Source: Fulvia fulva (lineage: Eukaryota > Ascomycota > Dothideomycetes > Mycosphaerellales > Mycosphaerellaceae). From it: a stretch of 64,000 nucleotides of DNA. The translations under genes and the position numbers were made by a program. The notes below the pieces were generated by a model. The model ran no database searches and was not told where the DNA came from. It saw nothing but the letters and a program-made list of their open reading frames with translations. Of this stretch, positions 43,826 to 56,100 are shown in pieces; the stretch's first letter is position 1; every line of letters begins with the position of its first letter. The stretch lies in the NCBI RefSeq assembly GCF_020509005.1, contig NC_063017.1:4960001-5024000 (forward strand). Reading direction: 5' to 3'.

Positions 43826-44430
43826 ATTAGGTTTAGTACAACCTAATAATATTATAAGTTAATAAGACAAGCTTAATCGGGCTTAGTCTCGGGCCGAGGA
43901 GAGATAAGGGAGAGTAAAGCTAAGTGAAGTGTACTTATATATAGCGCTTAGGTAGAGGTTAGGTTATAGTGTATTCTAAATAGTAATATTAAATAGTAAG
44001 TTAAACGCCTCGAAGCTATAGCGGTTTCTTAGCGTTACTAAATATAAAGGAGATTTGTAGGTCGTAGGGACCGTTACTTAGTATAATTACCTTAATTAGT
44101 CCTACTAAGTATACTAAGTATACTAAGCACTTCTAAGGTGATTAGTATCACGTATATTTATAAGAACCTTAGCGAGTATAAATCTGAGATATAGAAAAGC
44201 TACCTAAGAAAACTCTAAATATAAAGCTAAGTACTAAGCCGACGGTATATTCGGATAAGAACATTATATCCTCCCCTACTAGACCCTAACATATCTATAT
44301 TAGTATAAGGCGGCTAGCCTAATCGCCTATATACTTAAATCGATAATAAAAGAGATCCTAAAGCTTTAGCTTCCTTCTTTATAGCTTCCTAGCCTATAAC
44401 CCTTTAGCTTACTTCACTCCGTATATATAA
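43826..44430. mobile_element. Degraded retroelement sequence between Gypsy-1 and Gypsy-2
   Basis: RIP-mutated, no open frame. It should be the continuation of the element that Gypsy-1 entered. It holds a short perfect inverted pair, TTATTAGGTT/AACCTAATAA (43,824-43,849), and a 9-bp tandem repeat (ACTAAGTAT, about 44,104-44,130). No domain recognised. Confidence 0.4.
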
Positions 44431-44435
44431 CTACC

Positions 44436-44619
44436 TGTAAGGGCGCGCGTACTATAGGGTCCGAATGAGATAGTTGTTGTTCTACGAAGCTACGAAAGAG
44501 GAGCGCGAGGCGCGGCGAAGTTATAAAGCAAAGCCAAGCCGCGCTAACCCGATGTAGAAGGTCCGCGGTTCAGCCGGGCCGACGTAGCTACAGTGAGGGG
44601 TCGCGGGCTGCCCGTGACA
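44436..44619 (-). repeat. Gypsy-2 3' LTR
   Basis: 184 bp, TGTAAGGGCG...CCCGTGACA. Unusually GC-rich and CpG-rich for this block. Confidence 0.93.
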
Positions 44620-47540
44620 GTACCCCCCCTCCCAAAACACGCCTCAGTCCTCTAAGCGTTATTCACCTTGTGAGGCCACTTGCCTGTCGAGCTCCATAAT
44701 CGCGCGAACGCCGAATCATCCTCTAGTGCCCTATCGTCATCCGATAACATCGCATTCGCTCTATTAAGACTATCCTCGACCGGCTTCCTTCGAGAAACAT
44801 GTTGCCTAGTTAGCTAGCTTGCCCTAGATCTAAGTCTGTCTTCGGCTCGCACTCGCGTATGATCCTTATGACCAAAGTTGGGTATCATTGTAGGCTCTAT
44901 AGGCTCTACTCGAGTATCGAATATGTGCGGAGCAGATTCTATTAGAGGCAAGGCTCGAGGCGACTCATTCGTGACGGTGTCTTTCGGAATGACCCTAATC
45001 GAGTTGAGCCCGAGTATCTTAGTGGCTAGTAGGGACTAGTCAGATGGAGCTGCGAAGCCTATAGGCGTAGACAACTCCGGCCGGTTATAGTGAAAGTCTA
45101 TAACAGCGGCGGCTACGTGTTCAAGCATGTCCTCTATAGGTTGCCAGGTCTTACCATCCTCCTCGTTCTAATATCCAGCCCATTTCACCTTATACTATGT
45201 ATCTACTTTGCGCTTGTGCCCCTTCTTTACCTTGCCTGCCCGCTTACGGGTGTATATATCAAGGATCTTTTCCACCTCGTACATATACGTAGGTGCTGCC
45301 ACTATATCGGCTGCTACATTAGCCTCGGTGGTGTCAGGTTCGATAGTTATCGGTGGTGGCGGCGCCAGATGCTGCCCTTCAAGTAGTAGGAAATCGGGGT
45401 GGTCGGCTCGTTGTAGTAGTGAGGTGTAGAAGCAGTTATCAAGTCCTACTAGAGCGTCTGATAGTTTCAGTCGATAAGAGAGTCTGGCCGGCATAACTTC
45501 CGTGATCTGGTAAGGGCCGGTATATCTCCTGTCTAGCTTCTTAGATAGTCGAGTCGTGCGGATGTTCTTGGTGCTAAGATACACCTAATCACCCACCTTA
45601 TAGTCTAGAGGAATGCTTCGGTGGCGGTTTGCTATCTCTGCTTAGAGAGCTTGTGACATTCGTATATTCTCTTAAAGGTGTTTGTGAAGCTCGCAAATTC
45701 GACGCACAAAGGTTTCTGCTAATCGCGCGTCTAGTCGCTAGAGAGTGGTTAGTCCTCCCTCCTTTCTAGCGTTCAGGTCAACTCGCTCTATGAACTTAGG
45801 GTTGTATCCTAAGGTAGCGTAGAACGGCGACACACTAGTAGTCTCAGACAGGTAATTGTTGATCGCGAACTGAGCAAGGCACAGCCATTCTGCCTAGTCA
45901 TCCTGTGCCTCGTTAGTGAACATACGGAGATACTGTTCCATCGCCTAGTTAGTGCGTTCTGACTGTCCATCAGTTTCTAGGTGATACGAAGAACTTAGCT
46001 TACGATTTGTACGGAGCATCTTGTAGAGTTTCTTCTAGAAGGTAGCAACCTACTGCTTGCTACGGTCTGATGTAATGGTGTTAGGAAACCCGCGCCGACA
46101 GAACATATGTTTGAGGAAAAGCCTTGCCGCATTCTGTGCTATTATTACGCTAATAGGGATCAGCTCGACTTCCTTAGTGAGCCTGTTAGTGACGGTCATA
46201 ATGTTGTTGTAGACTATGCCGTTAAGAGTGCTGTCTAGGAGTCCGACAACGAAGTCGACTACAATGTGTTTCTAAGGCCGATCTAGAACAGGAAGTGGCT
46301 ATAGTAATCCTAGTGGCTAGGAGTGTAGAGATTTTGTTGTACGGCAGGTGCGGCAATTCGCGGTGTATCTACGTACGGATCTCGCTAATCCAGGCCAGTA
46401 GAATTCACGTACTACGAGTTTATAAGTGCGAGCTCGTCCTAGATGGCCTACTGCTAGAGCGTTATAGTTTATCTTGATTATCCTGGTCTGTAAAGCTTGG
46501 TCATTTAGTACCTATAAGCTCTAGCCGTCGTATTGGTTTCGAATATATAGCAGGTCGCCATCTACTTTGTAGTGTGCTAGGTGAATCTTCGCTCTCTGTA
46601 GTAGTGTAGGAGTGCGGTCTTTCTACAGGTCCTTAATCGCGGTCTTGAGCTCGTTATCGGTTACGTACGCCGTCGACATTCGATACTCGAGTTCGGCTTC
46701 CCGCTGACTTTCACGCGTCGCCGGTTGTTTAGTAGGCGCATCTCGTTCTGTAGGCATAAACTCTTCAGCTTTAGGGTTTAGCGGTACTGGTTCCTCTTCT
46801 TCCGGCGTATCTTCTACTGTTGCCTATAGTGAGGCGATCTTAAGGAATCGCTTAGGAGGCAGCAATGTCTAATGCTGATGCTGGTTCCGAGGGTCGTCCA
46901 CCCCCTACGGAAGGTCCTGGCTGCGTCTCGTCAGGCTGTCTAGCTTTGTACCTTGAAGTCCTAGACGGTATATTATCTTAAAGTTGAACTGTGACAAGAA
47001 CTCAGCCCAACGCGCTTGTCGCCGATTTAGCTGCTTTGTCGTCATGAAGTATTCTAGGTTCTTGTGGTCGGTGTAAATCTTAACTGGCTATGAGTCCTTA
47101 TCATCTGCCTCGTAGGCGAGCTCGGGTCTCCATTCCTCAAAAGCCTTGATAATGGCTAACAGTTCCTTATTATAGATTTCATAATTGCACTCCTATAGAC
47201 TCAACTTCTTCGAGTAGAAGGCCACAGGATGTAGCACACCATTCTCGTCATACTGCGAAAGCACGCCGGCGTTCACAAAATCTGAAGAATCTGTCTCTAT
47301 TACTGTTTCCCTGCCTAGCACGTAATGTGCGAGCATGCCGGCTTTGCTGAACGCAGCTTTCAAATTGTCAAAGGCTCGTTGGCAATCTAGTGACCATTGA
47401 ATCCTTCTGTTCTTGTGATTGCTTGGTCCGTCCGACTTGGTCAGGTTTATAAGAGGAGCAGCTATACGCGAAAATGCTTCGATGAATCGCCTATAGAAGT
47501 TGGCAAATCCAAGGAAGGCCTAGACATCCTTCAGGTTCTT
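44620..47540 (-). pseudogene. Gypsy-2 integrase, chromodomain and RNase H
   Basis: A 129-aa open piece at 45,195-45,584 has the integrase C-terminus (LDRRYTGPYQITEVMPARLS, LSYRLKLSDA) and the start of a chromodomain, YEVEKILDIYTRKRAGKVKK. After one stop (45,195-45,197) it continues YKVKWAGY and NEEDGKTWQPIEDM. Upstream, 46,960-47,060 reads [20 protein letters not shown] and [13 protein letters not shown], the RNase H end. Chromodomains in such elements bind modified histone tails and steer insertion to heterochromatin (family knowledge). The stops sit at expected Trp or Gln codons. Confidence 0.8.
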
Positions 47541-47549
47541 AGGAGCTTC

Positions 47550-48494
47550 CTATGTCTGAATACATTCGAGTTTCTCGGGGTCCATCTCGATGCCGTTAGG
47601 GGTTATGATTAGCCCAAGATACTTCACCTTCTGTTGGTGGAATTCGCTTTTGTCGATGTCCACTATAAGTCCTACATCGCGTAGCTTAGTGAGAACCTTC
47701 CGCACGTGTTCAATGTGCTCCTCTAAGGTGTCACTGAAGATAAGTACGTCATCTAGGTAGGCCGACACAAAGTCGTCTAGGTGTTCTTATAAGACCTTGT
47801 TGATGTATAATTAGAACGATGCTGGTCCGTTGCACAAGCCGAATGGCAACACTAGACACTCGTAGATGCCGTATCGTGTCGCAAACGCTATCAACCACTC
47901 GTGCCCTTTAGCTATCCGTAACTTGTTGAAGGCTGCTACAATGTCCAGCTTTGTGAAGTACTTCTTGCCGTGTATACGGTTAAGCGTCTCTTGTATTAAG
48001 GGAATCGGATACCGGTTCTTGATAGTGATAGCATTCAATCCTCTATAGTCGATACAAATACGCAGCCCACCTCTAGGCTTACGTACCACTAGCACTAGTG
48101 CAGGAGACTGGTTCGTCTTTTGCCCTGCTTTCCGCACCTTCCCTTCAGATGTTTGCTCGTCTAGCCATTTCTTAACTGCCTCGTTCTCCTTCTCAGCTAG
48201 GCCGTAGGGCTTGCGGTATAGTGGCTCTTATAGACTATCAGGCTTAATGTGAATCTCATGATCTACGCCTAGTCGGTAAGGCGGGAGTCCTTTATGATCC
48301 TTAGCTGAGAAAGCGTCCGTAATATCGTGGTATATTAGCGGCAACTTCTCCTTCGGGTTGTGATTGAACTGCTTGTTCAAGAATTGGTCCAGATCATTAG
48401 CAGCCATTGCACTTAGCTTAAGCTCTCCGCCGTCGCTCTCACGCCTAGTAGGTATGATATAGAAGCACTCAGCCCTAGGCCGGTGCGCGTACAT
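47550..48494 (-). pseudogene. Gypsy-2 reverse transcriptase
   Basis: Two open pieces: 48,137-47,811 (LVVRKPRGGLRICIDYRGLN, RYPIPLIQETLNRI, YFTKLDIVAAFNKLRI, LVLPFGLCNGPASF) and 47,768-47,550 (MSAYLDDVLIFSDTLEEH, KVKYLGLIITPNGIEMDPEK). The catalytic Asp in KLDIVAAF and the YLDD box are intact, in contrast to Gypsy-1. A few RIP-type stops separate the pieces and the upstream 48,494-48,228 segment. Confidence 0.88.
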
Positions 48495-48752
48495 CCCCTA
48501 CGCGCGTTAAGAAACGCCCTAGTAGTCCACTTCTTCATCGTCTATGTCTTCCAGGTCATATGATGAGACATTCAGCTCTGCCCCTCCTGCTATAAAGCTC
48601 GCGGCATCTCTAGTGAAGGGCTCTGGTCCGTACCGTACTAGTGCCTGCTTCTTCTTCTCGCGGTAGTTCAGGGATTACACTATTGTCGGTGTCTTATTCT
48701 GTAGACAGTGACCAAAGCAGTAATCCGACCTGAATGCCACCTCGCCTGTCTC

Positions 48753-50719
48753 CTAGAAGATGTTTAGGTTGTGCGCTGTAAGCCACGGCAGGCTAAAGAC
48801 GATGTCGTATTCGAGGTCGGTGACGTAGTATAACATTTGCTCGTGATGATCGCCTATGACTACGTCTACAGGGGCCGCGTGTGTAATCTGCCGCGTAGTG
48901 GCCGTTCTATCTCCTAGTGTTAGTCGTCGGCTTTGCGTCAAAGGGATCAGGGGTATTGTGTATTTGCGTATAAATTTCTAGTCAAGAAAGAGAGAGGTGG
49001 AAGCAGAATCTACAAGGCCTCGAGCCTTTCTCTGTTATATCATTACGGGTAACACTATGTGAGGGTATATAGCTAGCTATTGCTTATCCAGTGCGCATGC
49101 CGATATCTTAAGCTCCTCACTATAGTCTGTTACCGTCTCTTACGTTCCGTGTCTCTCAATCTCATGCTCTTTCTGTCCTAGGAAGTTCGGGTGACCGCTG
49201 TCTACTACGCTTAGGCAGCGGTCGTGCCATTTCCCTACCGCGGATCGGCGGCTAGGGAACTGAGGTTCGCGTTCGGATTCGGCGTGGTATTGCGTGGACG
49301 CGGTGGGCGATAGTCGTCATCGTACCTATATATTGGGCATTTAGGGTTGGTCGACACGTAAGAACCTATACGGTAGCGGTAGCACTTACCCTGCTTCTTA
49401 AGGTCTTCGCGCTACTCACGGTTGAGCGTAGGCAGGTTCTGTAGATGTGTCGGCAGATCCTCCTTCTTCTTAGTACTAGCGTACTGTAGTGGGCGCTATA
49501 CTAAGGCACCTGCTACACCGGTAGCGGCACTAGCAACTGCGTTACCGTTGTTCTAGTTGTTCTGGCCGCTATTGCTATTCGAGTTGCCATTGCCCCGGGG
49601 GCGCTCCTTCTGCGGGTATAGTCGATCTGTCTCGTAGAAACTCTCGTCCAGTACGGTACACTCCTCGATAACGTCTTGTATACTGTCTAGGCGGCGGTCG
49701 ACTTCGCGGTCGCCGAAGGTCTTGATGAAGTACTTGCGGTTCAGTCGGTTACGGAACAGCATAAGCTCGGTCTTATCGGTCTATAACATCTAGGCGCGCA
49801 ACTTCGAGTAGCGGGCATGGAAGGCTATAAAGGTTTCGCCTTGTTCTTGCTTGTAGGTAGCAATGTCAACTATAGCCTTAGTTCCCTCATTACGTGTGCT
49901 ATATTGGCGTATTATCTAGTCTAACAACTCTTCTCTAGTCTTGAACTCGTTAAAGGACTACTGTCTAGGCACAGGGATCCTCGGCTTGATGCTTCGCTAA
50001 GGATCACCTTGTGTCTACCTATACACGAAGCGTAGACCATCTGCCTTAGTACGGAAGGTTACTACAGTCAGCTTTAGGAGAACACTACTGTACTAGCTGT
50101 CGAAATTGGGGTCGTTATCGTTCTTGAAGTGCTTAGGGTCGGGCACACCCTTGCCGATCTCTATGCCGCGAGTGAGGGTGCGGTCAATAGTGAAGAGACG
50201 TTCTAGAAGGTCAACTAGTGGTGTCTAGGTACGGGTGTTACGCATTCTCGAGTCACGACTGTTGTTGGGTCCTAGTCGCGGACGGTCGTTGTCACGTCCT
50301 CGGCCATTGTCGCCACGGTCATCGTCGTCTCTATCGTTATCGTTATCACTACCACCGCCACCGCCCCCTCCACTAGTAGCTTCGCGATACCTACGTAACA
50401 GCTGCTCGAGTGAGGTCTCGCGTGGGCGGGAACGAGAGGGTCGGCGGCCTGAGCGGCCCCTGCCTCCGTTCTGTGTGGTGTCTCCTGCCTTAAGCCGAGC
50501 CTTTAGGTCATCGACTTCTTGTTGTAGGGCCTGGTTCTTCGCCTTAGCATCTTGTGCCTTCTTCTTCTCCTTCTCGTAGATCTCGCTAAACTGCTTACAC
50601 AGGTTGTTAGCTTCCTTGTATTTCTTCCCTAGCTCTTGCAACTTAGCTAGGTCGTAATCCTTCTTGCTCTTGAGATCTGCTGCCATTTTCTGTGTGACAA
50701 GCTCTTCACTTCGTAGCAT
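48753..50719 (-). pseudogene. Gypsy-2 gag and protease
   Basis: Open pieces: 50,719-50,225 (164 aa, Lys/Glu-rich probable coiled coil KKYKEANNLCKQFSEIYEKE, then an Arg/Ser patch, a Gly run and Asp/Asn/Arg-rich sequence); 49,762-49,553 (LFRNRLNRKYFIKTFGDREV, capsid-like, with a Gly/Asn/Ser tail); 48,941-48,753 (LEYDIVFSLPWLTAHN, a retropepsin-like C-terminal motif). The pieces are separated by TAG stops. The first open frame begins at a Leu/Met near 50,719, but the true gag start may be further right. Confidence 0.7.
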
Positions 50720-51473
50720 CTTGTAGATGCGGTCGTATTCGGTGTACAGCGTAGTGTACTAGGTGTTCTAGAGGTCGTTAGCTCGCTCTATTACATCGAG
50801 TTGTCTGCCCTTAGTAATTGCCGTGTTGACTGCTTGTAGTACGAAGTCGTGGGTGGTCTTCGGGTGTTAGGATGTAAGGGTCGTGAGGTTGTCTAGGGTG
50901 ACATTCTGGTATTCGGATGCGAGAATGTGTTCTGCCTCGTCGAGTGATAGATACACCTCGTCTAGGTCGCCGCCTAGGTTCTCTTCGAGCTTAAACTCGA
51001 ACAGTTTTATAAAGTCAATCTCACTACCTTCTTCTCGCTCGAAGGCCTTCTAGTAAGCTTTATCAATCTCTTGTTGTAGCGCGACACCGGTGTCTACTGT
51101 GACCCGCCGGTTGTCGTCCTGTGTCTGACTCTAAGGAAAAGAGGAGAGGTCGGGGAAAAGAGATGTGCGCTGCTTGCTTTTGCCCTTAGGCTTAGGTGGC
51201 GGTGGCATGCCGCCGTTCGCTGTTTATGAAGTCATGTTGTCTAGGTTCGGGGGAGGCGTGACGGTGCCTATATCCTGACTGTCTACGAGCGCGCGACTAC
51301 CTACTAATAGTGTCGCCGCGTTGCGTTCTCTAGGCATCTACGCGCTGTGCGCCTTACCGTGTTCTGTGTTCTGATGCGGCTCTACGCGTTCTCGAGTTCT
51401 GCGGTTCTGTCTGTTCCTGTTATTACGCGTCCCTTACCTAGATCCGCGATCTAGGTAGTAAGGTAGAACAAAC

Positions 51474-51657
51474 TGTAAGGGCGCGCGTACTATAGGGTCC
51501 GAATGAGATAGTTGTTGTTCTACGAAGCTACGAAAGAGGAGCGCGAGGCGCGGCGAAGTTATAAAGCAAAGCCAAGCCGCGCTAACCCGATGCAGAAGGT
51601 CCGCGGTTTAGCCGGGCCGACGTAGCTACAGTGAGGGGTCGCGGGCTGCCCGTGACA
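51474..51657 (-). repeat. Gypsy-2 5' LTR
   Basis: 184 bp, differing from the 3' LTR at two sites (T/C near position 124 and C/T near 140 of the LTR). Followed by TSD CTACC. Confidence 0.93.
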
Positions 51658-51662
51658 CTACC

Positions 51663-51827
51663 TTTCGCGGCTTAACTCTACTACCTAAGCTTACTACGAG
51701 CTTACTAACCCCGTTAGATAACCTCGCCGTAAGCTTCTTACGCGTATTCGCGCCTTCCTATATCGTTAGAAGCTCGTAGTATTAGGTAGCTTATATAGAA
51801 CGTAAGTATAAAAGTACGCTCTTATTC
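51663..51827. other. Short degraded sequence between Gypsy-2 and Copia-B2
   Basis: 165 bp of RIP-mutated sequence, presumably more of the element Gypsy-2 entered. It ends TATTC, the expected left target site of Copia-B2; the right copy lies outside the window. Confidence 0.45.
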
Positions 51828-53196
51828 TATTAAGAATATATAATGTACTTTACTACCGAGCGGTCTATACTACCGAGCGGGCCACTTTTGCTAAGAACTA
51901 TACCACTTCTATAGATATAGCTATATAACTACTATTATAGCGTGTATTGTCTTTAAACGAGGCCAAACTGACCTTAGCTGTCCAGGCTACGAAACGCGAC
52001 GCGATAATCACGAATCGACTTGCTATAAAGGTATACGACGCGTCTCGAACTATACTAGGGTATCGATTGAATAGACGACCTCCTCGGGGTGACTACGAGC
52101 CCAATTCGAAGAAGCTTATAGAGCTAGAAGAGAGGGTGATACTTGAGTATATACTCGAGCTAGATCTTAGAGGTTTCCCGCTATTAAAGGCTAGTATATA
52201 AGTAATAGCCGATTCATTACTATAAGAGAAGGGTCTTAAGCCCGCTAGTCTTAATTAGACAGACAGGTTTATTAGGCGGCATCGTGAGCTAAAGGTTCGT
52301 ATAATACGTAGATACGATCGTTAGCGAGCCCTAATAGAAGATCTAGACGTTATCGAGAAGTAGTTCTTACTTATACGTAATATAAAGGAGAAGTATAGCA
52401 TCCTTAACTAGGACACCTACAACTTCGACGAGACAGGGTTCATAATAGGTGTCATTACGTCTTAGAGCGTCGTTACGGGTTCAGAAAGGCGTAGTAGAAA
52501 GAGGAAGGTCGTTCAATAGGGTAATAGAGAGGGAGTAGAGAGATAGCGTATTAGATAGCTCTTATACGAAGCGAGATTAGTAAGCTACGTAAGTCTAGTA
52601 AGGCCCTTATATAGCGGAAAGCACGAAAGCGTAAGTACATTTAGTCTAGAGGGTCTCTAACCTTCGATAAGGCGTCGCAATTGATACCTCTAGAGGATAC
52701 TAAGAGGTAGGAAGTGAGTAGAGAGTCGCTAAATAGTATTCGGCTACTACTAAGGCTACGACGCTATAAGCGATATAGCAAGTCGGGGCATAACGTACGT
52801 ACCTATTAAGTAGACTCGCTAGATAGCGAAGAATCTAAAGAGGAATTGTCCTCCTAGTAACGATTCTATAGGATGTCGTCGTGTTAAGATACCGTCGTAA
52901 TTAAAGTAGAAGTAGTATAGTTCTTAGTAAAAGTAGCCCGCTCGGTAGTATAGCCCGCTCGGTAGTGAAGCACGTTAGGCCGTAGGACAATTATATAGGT
53001 ATAGGTATGTTATATAACTAGATTACGTAACTAGGGTTTACTAGCCTATAGGCTAGCAAACATCCGGACACCTAGTATCTACCTATACTAACACTAGCGA
53101 TACTATATATAGATATACGCTATCCTATTAGGTCCTTCTTCATCTTTCGTATAATCCGCCGTCTTCTACTACTACGTAACTCGTATCTATTTAATA
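51828..53196 (+). repeat. Copia-B2 5' LTR, split by Fot1 copy 2
   Basis: Bases 1-15 (TATTAAGAATATATA, the mutated form of TGTTGAGAACATACA) lie left of the Fot1 element. The rest begins GGCCGTAGGAC at 52,978 and ends TTTAATA at 53,196. Confidence 0.88.
51843..52975 (+). mobile_element. Fot1/pogo-type transposon, copy 2, internally deleted
   Basis: 1,133 bp with TA on both sides and complete inverted termini (ATGTACTTTACTACC left; complement of ACGTGCTTCACTACC right). Each terminus holds two units of a 17-bp motif (ACTACCGAGCGGGCTAT type). The body matches copy 1 but lacks about 735 bp, corresponding to about 16,243-16,975, including the second and third catalytic Asp. The N-terminal 84 codons (51,947-52,201) remain open: HTH region with KRDAIITNRLAIKVYDASRT. 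RIP is somewhat lighter than in copy 1. Confidence 0.87.
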
Positions 53197-56100
53197 GGTT
53201 ATAAGCCCGGGTTAGTAACTCGGTGTTTTACCCTCGATAAAGTCGTATTAGAGTCATTGCCCTTTAGAACAAAAGGAAGGCAGACTAGAGGCCGCACCCG
53301 CCTTATATAGGAAGCTATAGCCGTGCTATAGGTATATATAAGACGTAAAAGAGCCTAGTAAGGTACTATTAGACTCCGAGTTAGGGAGCCTATACTAATA
53401 CCTTAGATAGGTAGGCGAGCTTACTAAGAAGAATCGCTCTCCGGACATCGCGTTCGTATTGACTAACTGTTCATTCTAAGAGAGCCGTAGTGTCTTAGAA
53501 ACCCCCTCTACTAAGAGATTTACGCTATAGTGTCTTAGTACTAATACGAGATAGTGTCTTAGAAATACGATCCTTACGACCGACTTTCCTCGCTTTCTAG
53601 TAGACAGCCATTCTCTCTACTATTAACCTCGCGTTCGGTTTACCTCCTATCGATCTAATCGCGTACGAACGAATACATCCTTTTACCTAAGGGTAGCTAA
53701 CCTATCCCTTAACTTACAAAAGAATAGAGAACGAGACTAGGTTTATAAGAAAGAGAGTAGCACCTGTTCTAATAAGAGAGAACCACAAAACATAGTTCAA
53801 GCTAATAAGAATACACCTAGTATTAAAGTAGGTTAACTAGGTCCTCGAAGACATTTTTACGGACATTCCCGCTATAACCCTATCTATAGTAACACCCTCT
53901 ATATTATTGGAGTAATCCCTTCCTTTAGATTAAGCGATAAGGAAGGCATTGTATAGACGGTATAATATAACGGCCCTATATAAGATGTATATCTATCTAT
54001 TAAGAGATGACTAAGAGATAATATACGAGATCCGGTATACGAAGGAGTTATAGGAATAGGCTAAAGCTAAATATAAGAGAAGACTTCTCGCTACTAGAAG
54101 AAGTTTACTTTAGCAATACACTAATTTCGTGATAACAGAGGACTAGTTAATAGATGACGCCTAGTAGGAGCTTAGCTTAATTATAAGGAAGGCTATTTCA
54201 ATCTCGCCTTAGTTCTAAGACATCAAGACTAAGGACAGAAAGATCTAGCAACTGTTAGTAGCTCTACTAGACTCATTTGGCTCAATTCGTAATGTAATTG
54301 ATGCCTAGGTAAATCTCTTACTATAAGACATTCTTACAATTCTTAGGGAGAAGCCAGAATCAGTAATTTATTAAGGGACAGCTATATTTGCTAAGAAGGG
54401 TTTCTAGGGTAAGCTTACGTACTATCTCTACGGTAGTAACCATTTTATAAGTAAGTGCCTACACCTTTCTATAGCTTAGTAGGCTATTAGGAACAAGGAC
54501 AAACTAGCTAGGGTTACCTACCCTACTAAGAGACAACCGTTACTACCTCGTAGGAGGTCATTATTACCAAACCTTCGTAATGTCCTTAAGGTAATAACGG
54601 ACCTTACAAAGTAGATAAGGGAGAGCCGTAAGCCAAAGGCCTCCTCTAGTAAGCCTATAAGGGCCTATACGACCTAGGAAGACGTATTAGACTCTAAGAT
54701 ACTATTAGAAGATAATAATGTTGATGAGGTTGCCTATTCTACTATAGAAGCTAAAGGTAAGGACCCCTCGTCCGAGTAGTTACTTAACTCTTATACATTA
54801 TTATATATAACTGACCAAGATTTACTATTTAGGACACTAAAGCCTCTTTAAAAGAGGAAGTAGATCAAGGTTAGGGGTGGCTATCTATAAGCTATATATA
54901 TAGGAAGTGTAGTAATAGGTAGTCCTTCTAGAAAGCAAATTGTCTTAGAAAATGTCCTGTTTGTTCCTAGCCTTAGAGTTAGTCTTGTTTCGTAGAATTA
55001 GTTTAGCTAATAGTTTGCTATCTAACTACCTAGTTTCACCCTAAAATCCTTGTCTAGTAAACCCGTTGTCTAGACTAAACTTCGAGGAGGAGTACCGTTT
55101 ATCTACTCGATCTCGGAAATTCTTAAGCTATAGTATACTAGTATACTCTCTTAAGAACGTGACGGCACCGCTATAGCTAATACTGAGTCCGAAGATTAGT
55201 AGGAGCTATAGTATAGAAGATATACACACCTTAGTAAGGGACTACTAAGAAACCTATATAGAGTTACTAATAAGAAAGATCCTATTCCTATTCCTTCTAA
55301 ACACCAGAATTGTAAGGTCTGCTCCCTTATAAATATAAGGAAGTTTAAAGGACCTACTATAGAGAGGAAAGGGGAGGGGCTAGCCCTCATCTCTATTGAC
55401 ATCTATAGGCCTTTTTAGGGCGTAGTCTCTAGGCTAGGATATAAATATTAGCTTAAGATTGTAGACAACTTCTCTAGGAAGAAGTAGGTAATCCCTTTAA
55501 AGGCTAGGAGCGACGCTCCTATAGCCCTACGGGATTAGAAGGTCTAGGCAGAACGGTAGTTAAGGTACTTTCTATCTACGATCCGTAGTAATAGTACAAA
55601 GGAAATTCTCGCCTTACTAAAAGAGTAGGAGTAGGAGTTTAGTACTTAGATAGACACAACTAATACCTATAACTCTCTTCAAAATAGACCTATAGAAAGG
55701 TCAATTTAAGCCTCTAAGAACATAGTCCGGGCTATACTTAAAGACTCTAGTATACTAGTTAAGTTCTAGCTAGAAGCTTTATAAGTATAGACTATAATCA
55801 GAAACAGACTACCTAATAGTCCGATCATTAATAGTATTGCTCTTTCACTACAAGAAGCCTTTACTAGCTAAGTACCGTTAGTCGACCATTTCCGCGTCTA
55901 GAGATACAAAGCTATAGTCTATATAGACCTAAGAGCCTAACCTTAAGGCTTAAGGAGAGCCAAGTTAATAAACCGAGGAAAAGAAGCCGTGTTTATAGGC
56001 TACTTAGAAAACACTACAAAACAATAGCTGTTCTAGGATCCCGACATAAAAGCTATAAAAGCGTATAGTCACGTCGACTAGTTTAAGAATAAGAAGGGGG

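Larger units (their letters stand above)
44436..51657 (-). mobile_element. Gypsy-2: Ty3/Gypsy chromovirus, lightly mutated
   Basis: 7,222 bp, LTRs of 184 bp at both ends with two C/T differences, TSD CTACC (44,431-44,435; 51,658-51,662). The polypurine tract complement (TACCCCCCCC) follows the left LTR. Minus-strand order: gag (about 49,550-51,230), protease (about 48,750-48,950), reverse transcriptase, RNase H, integrase and a C-terminal chromodomain. CpA and TpG are still frequent, and the frame is broken by scattered TAG/TAA stops rather than saturated, so it is younger than, or escaped most of, the RIP that hit its neighbours. Confidence 0.92.

Noticed and set aside
50235..50579. 114-aa plus-strand Ser/Pro/Arg-rich frame
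   Set aside because: Shadow of the Gypsy-2 gag Asp/Asn/Gly-rich coding strand.
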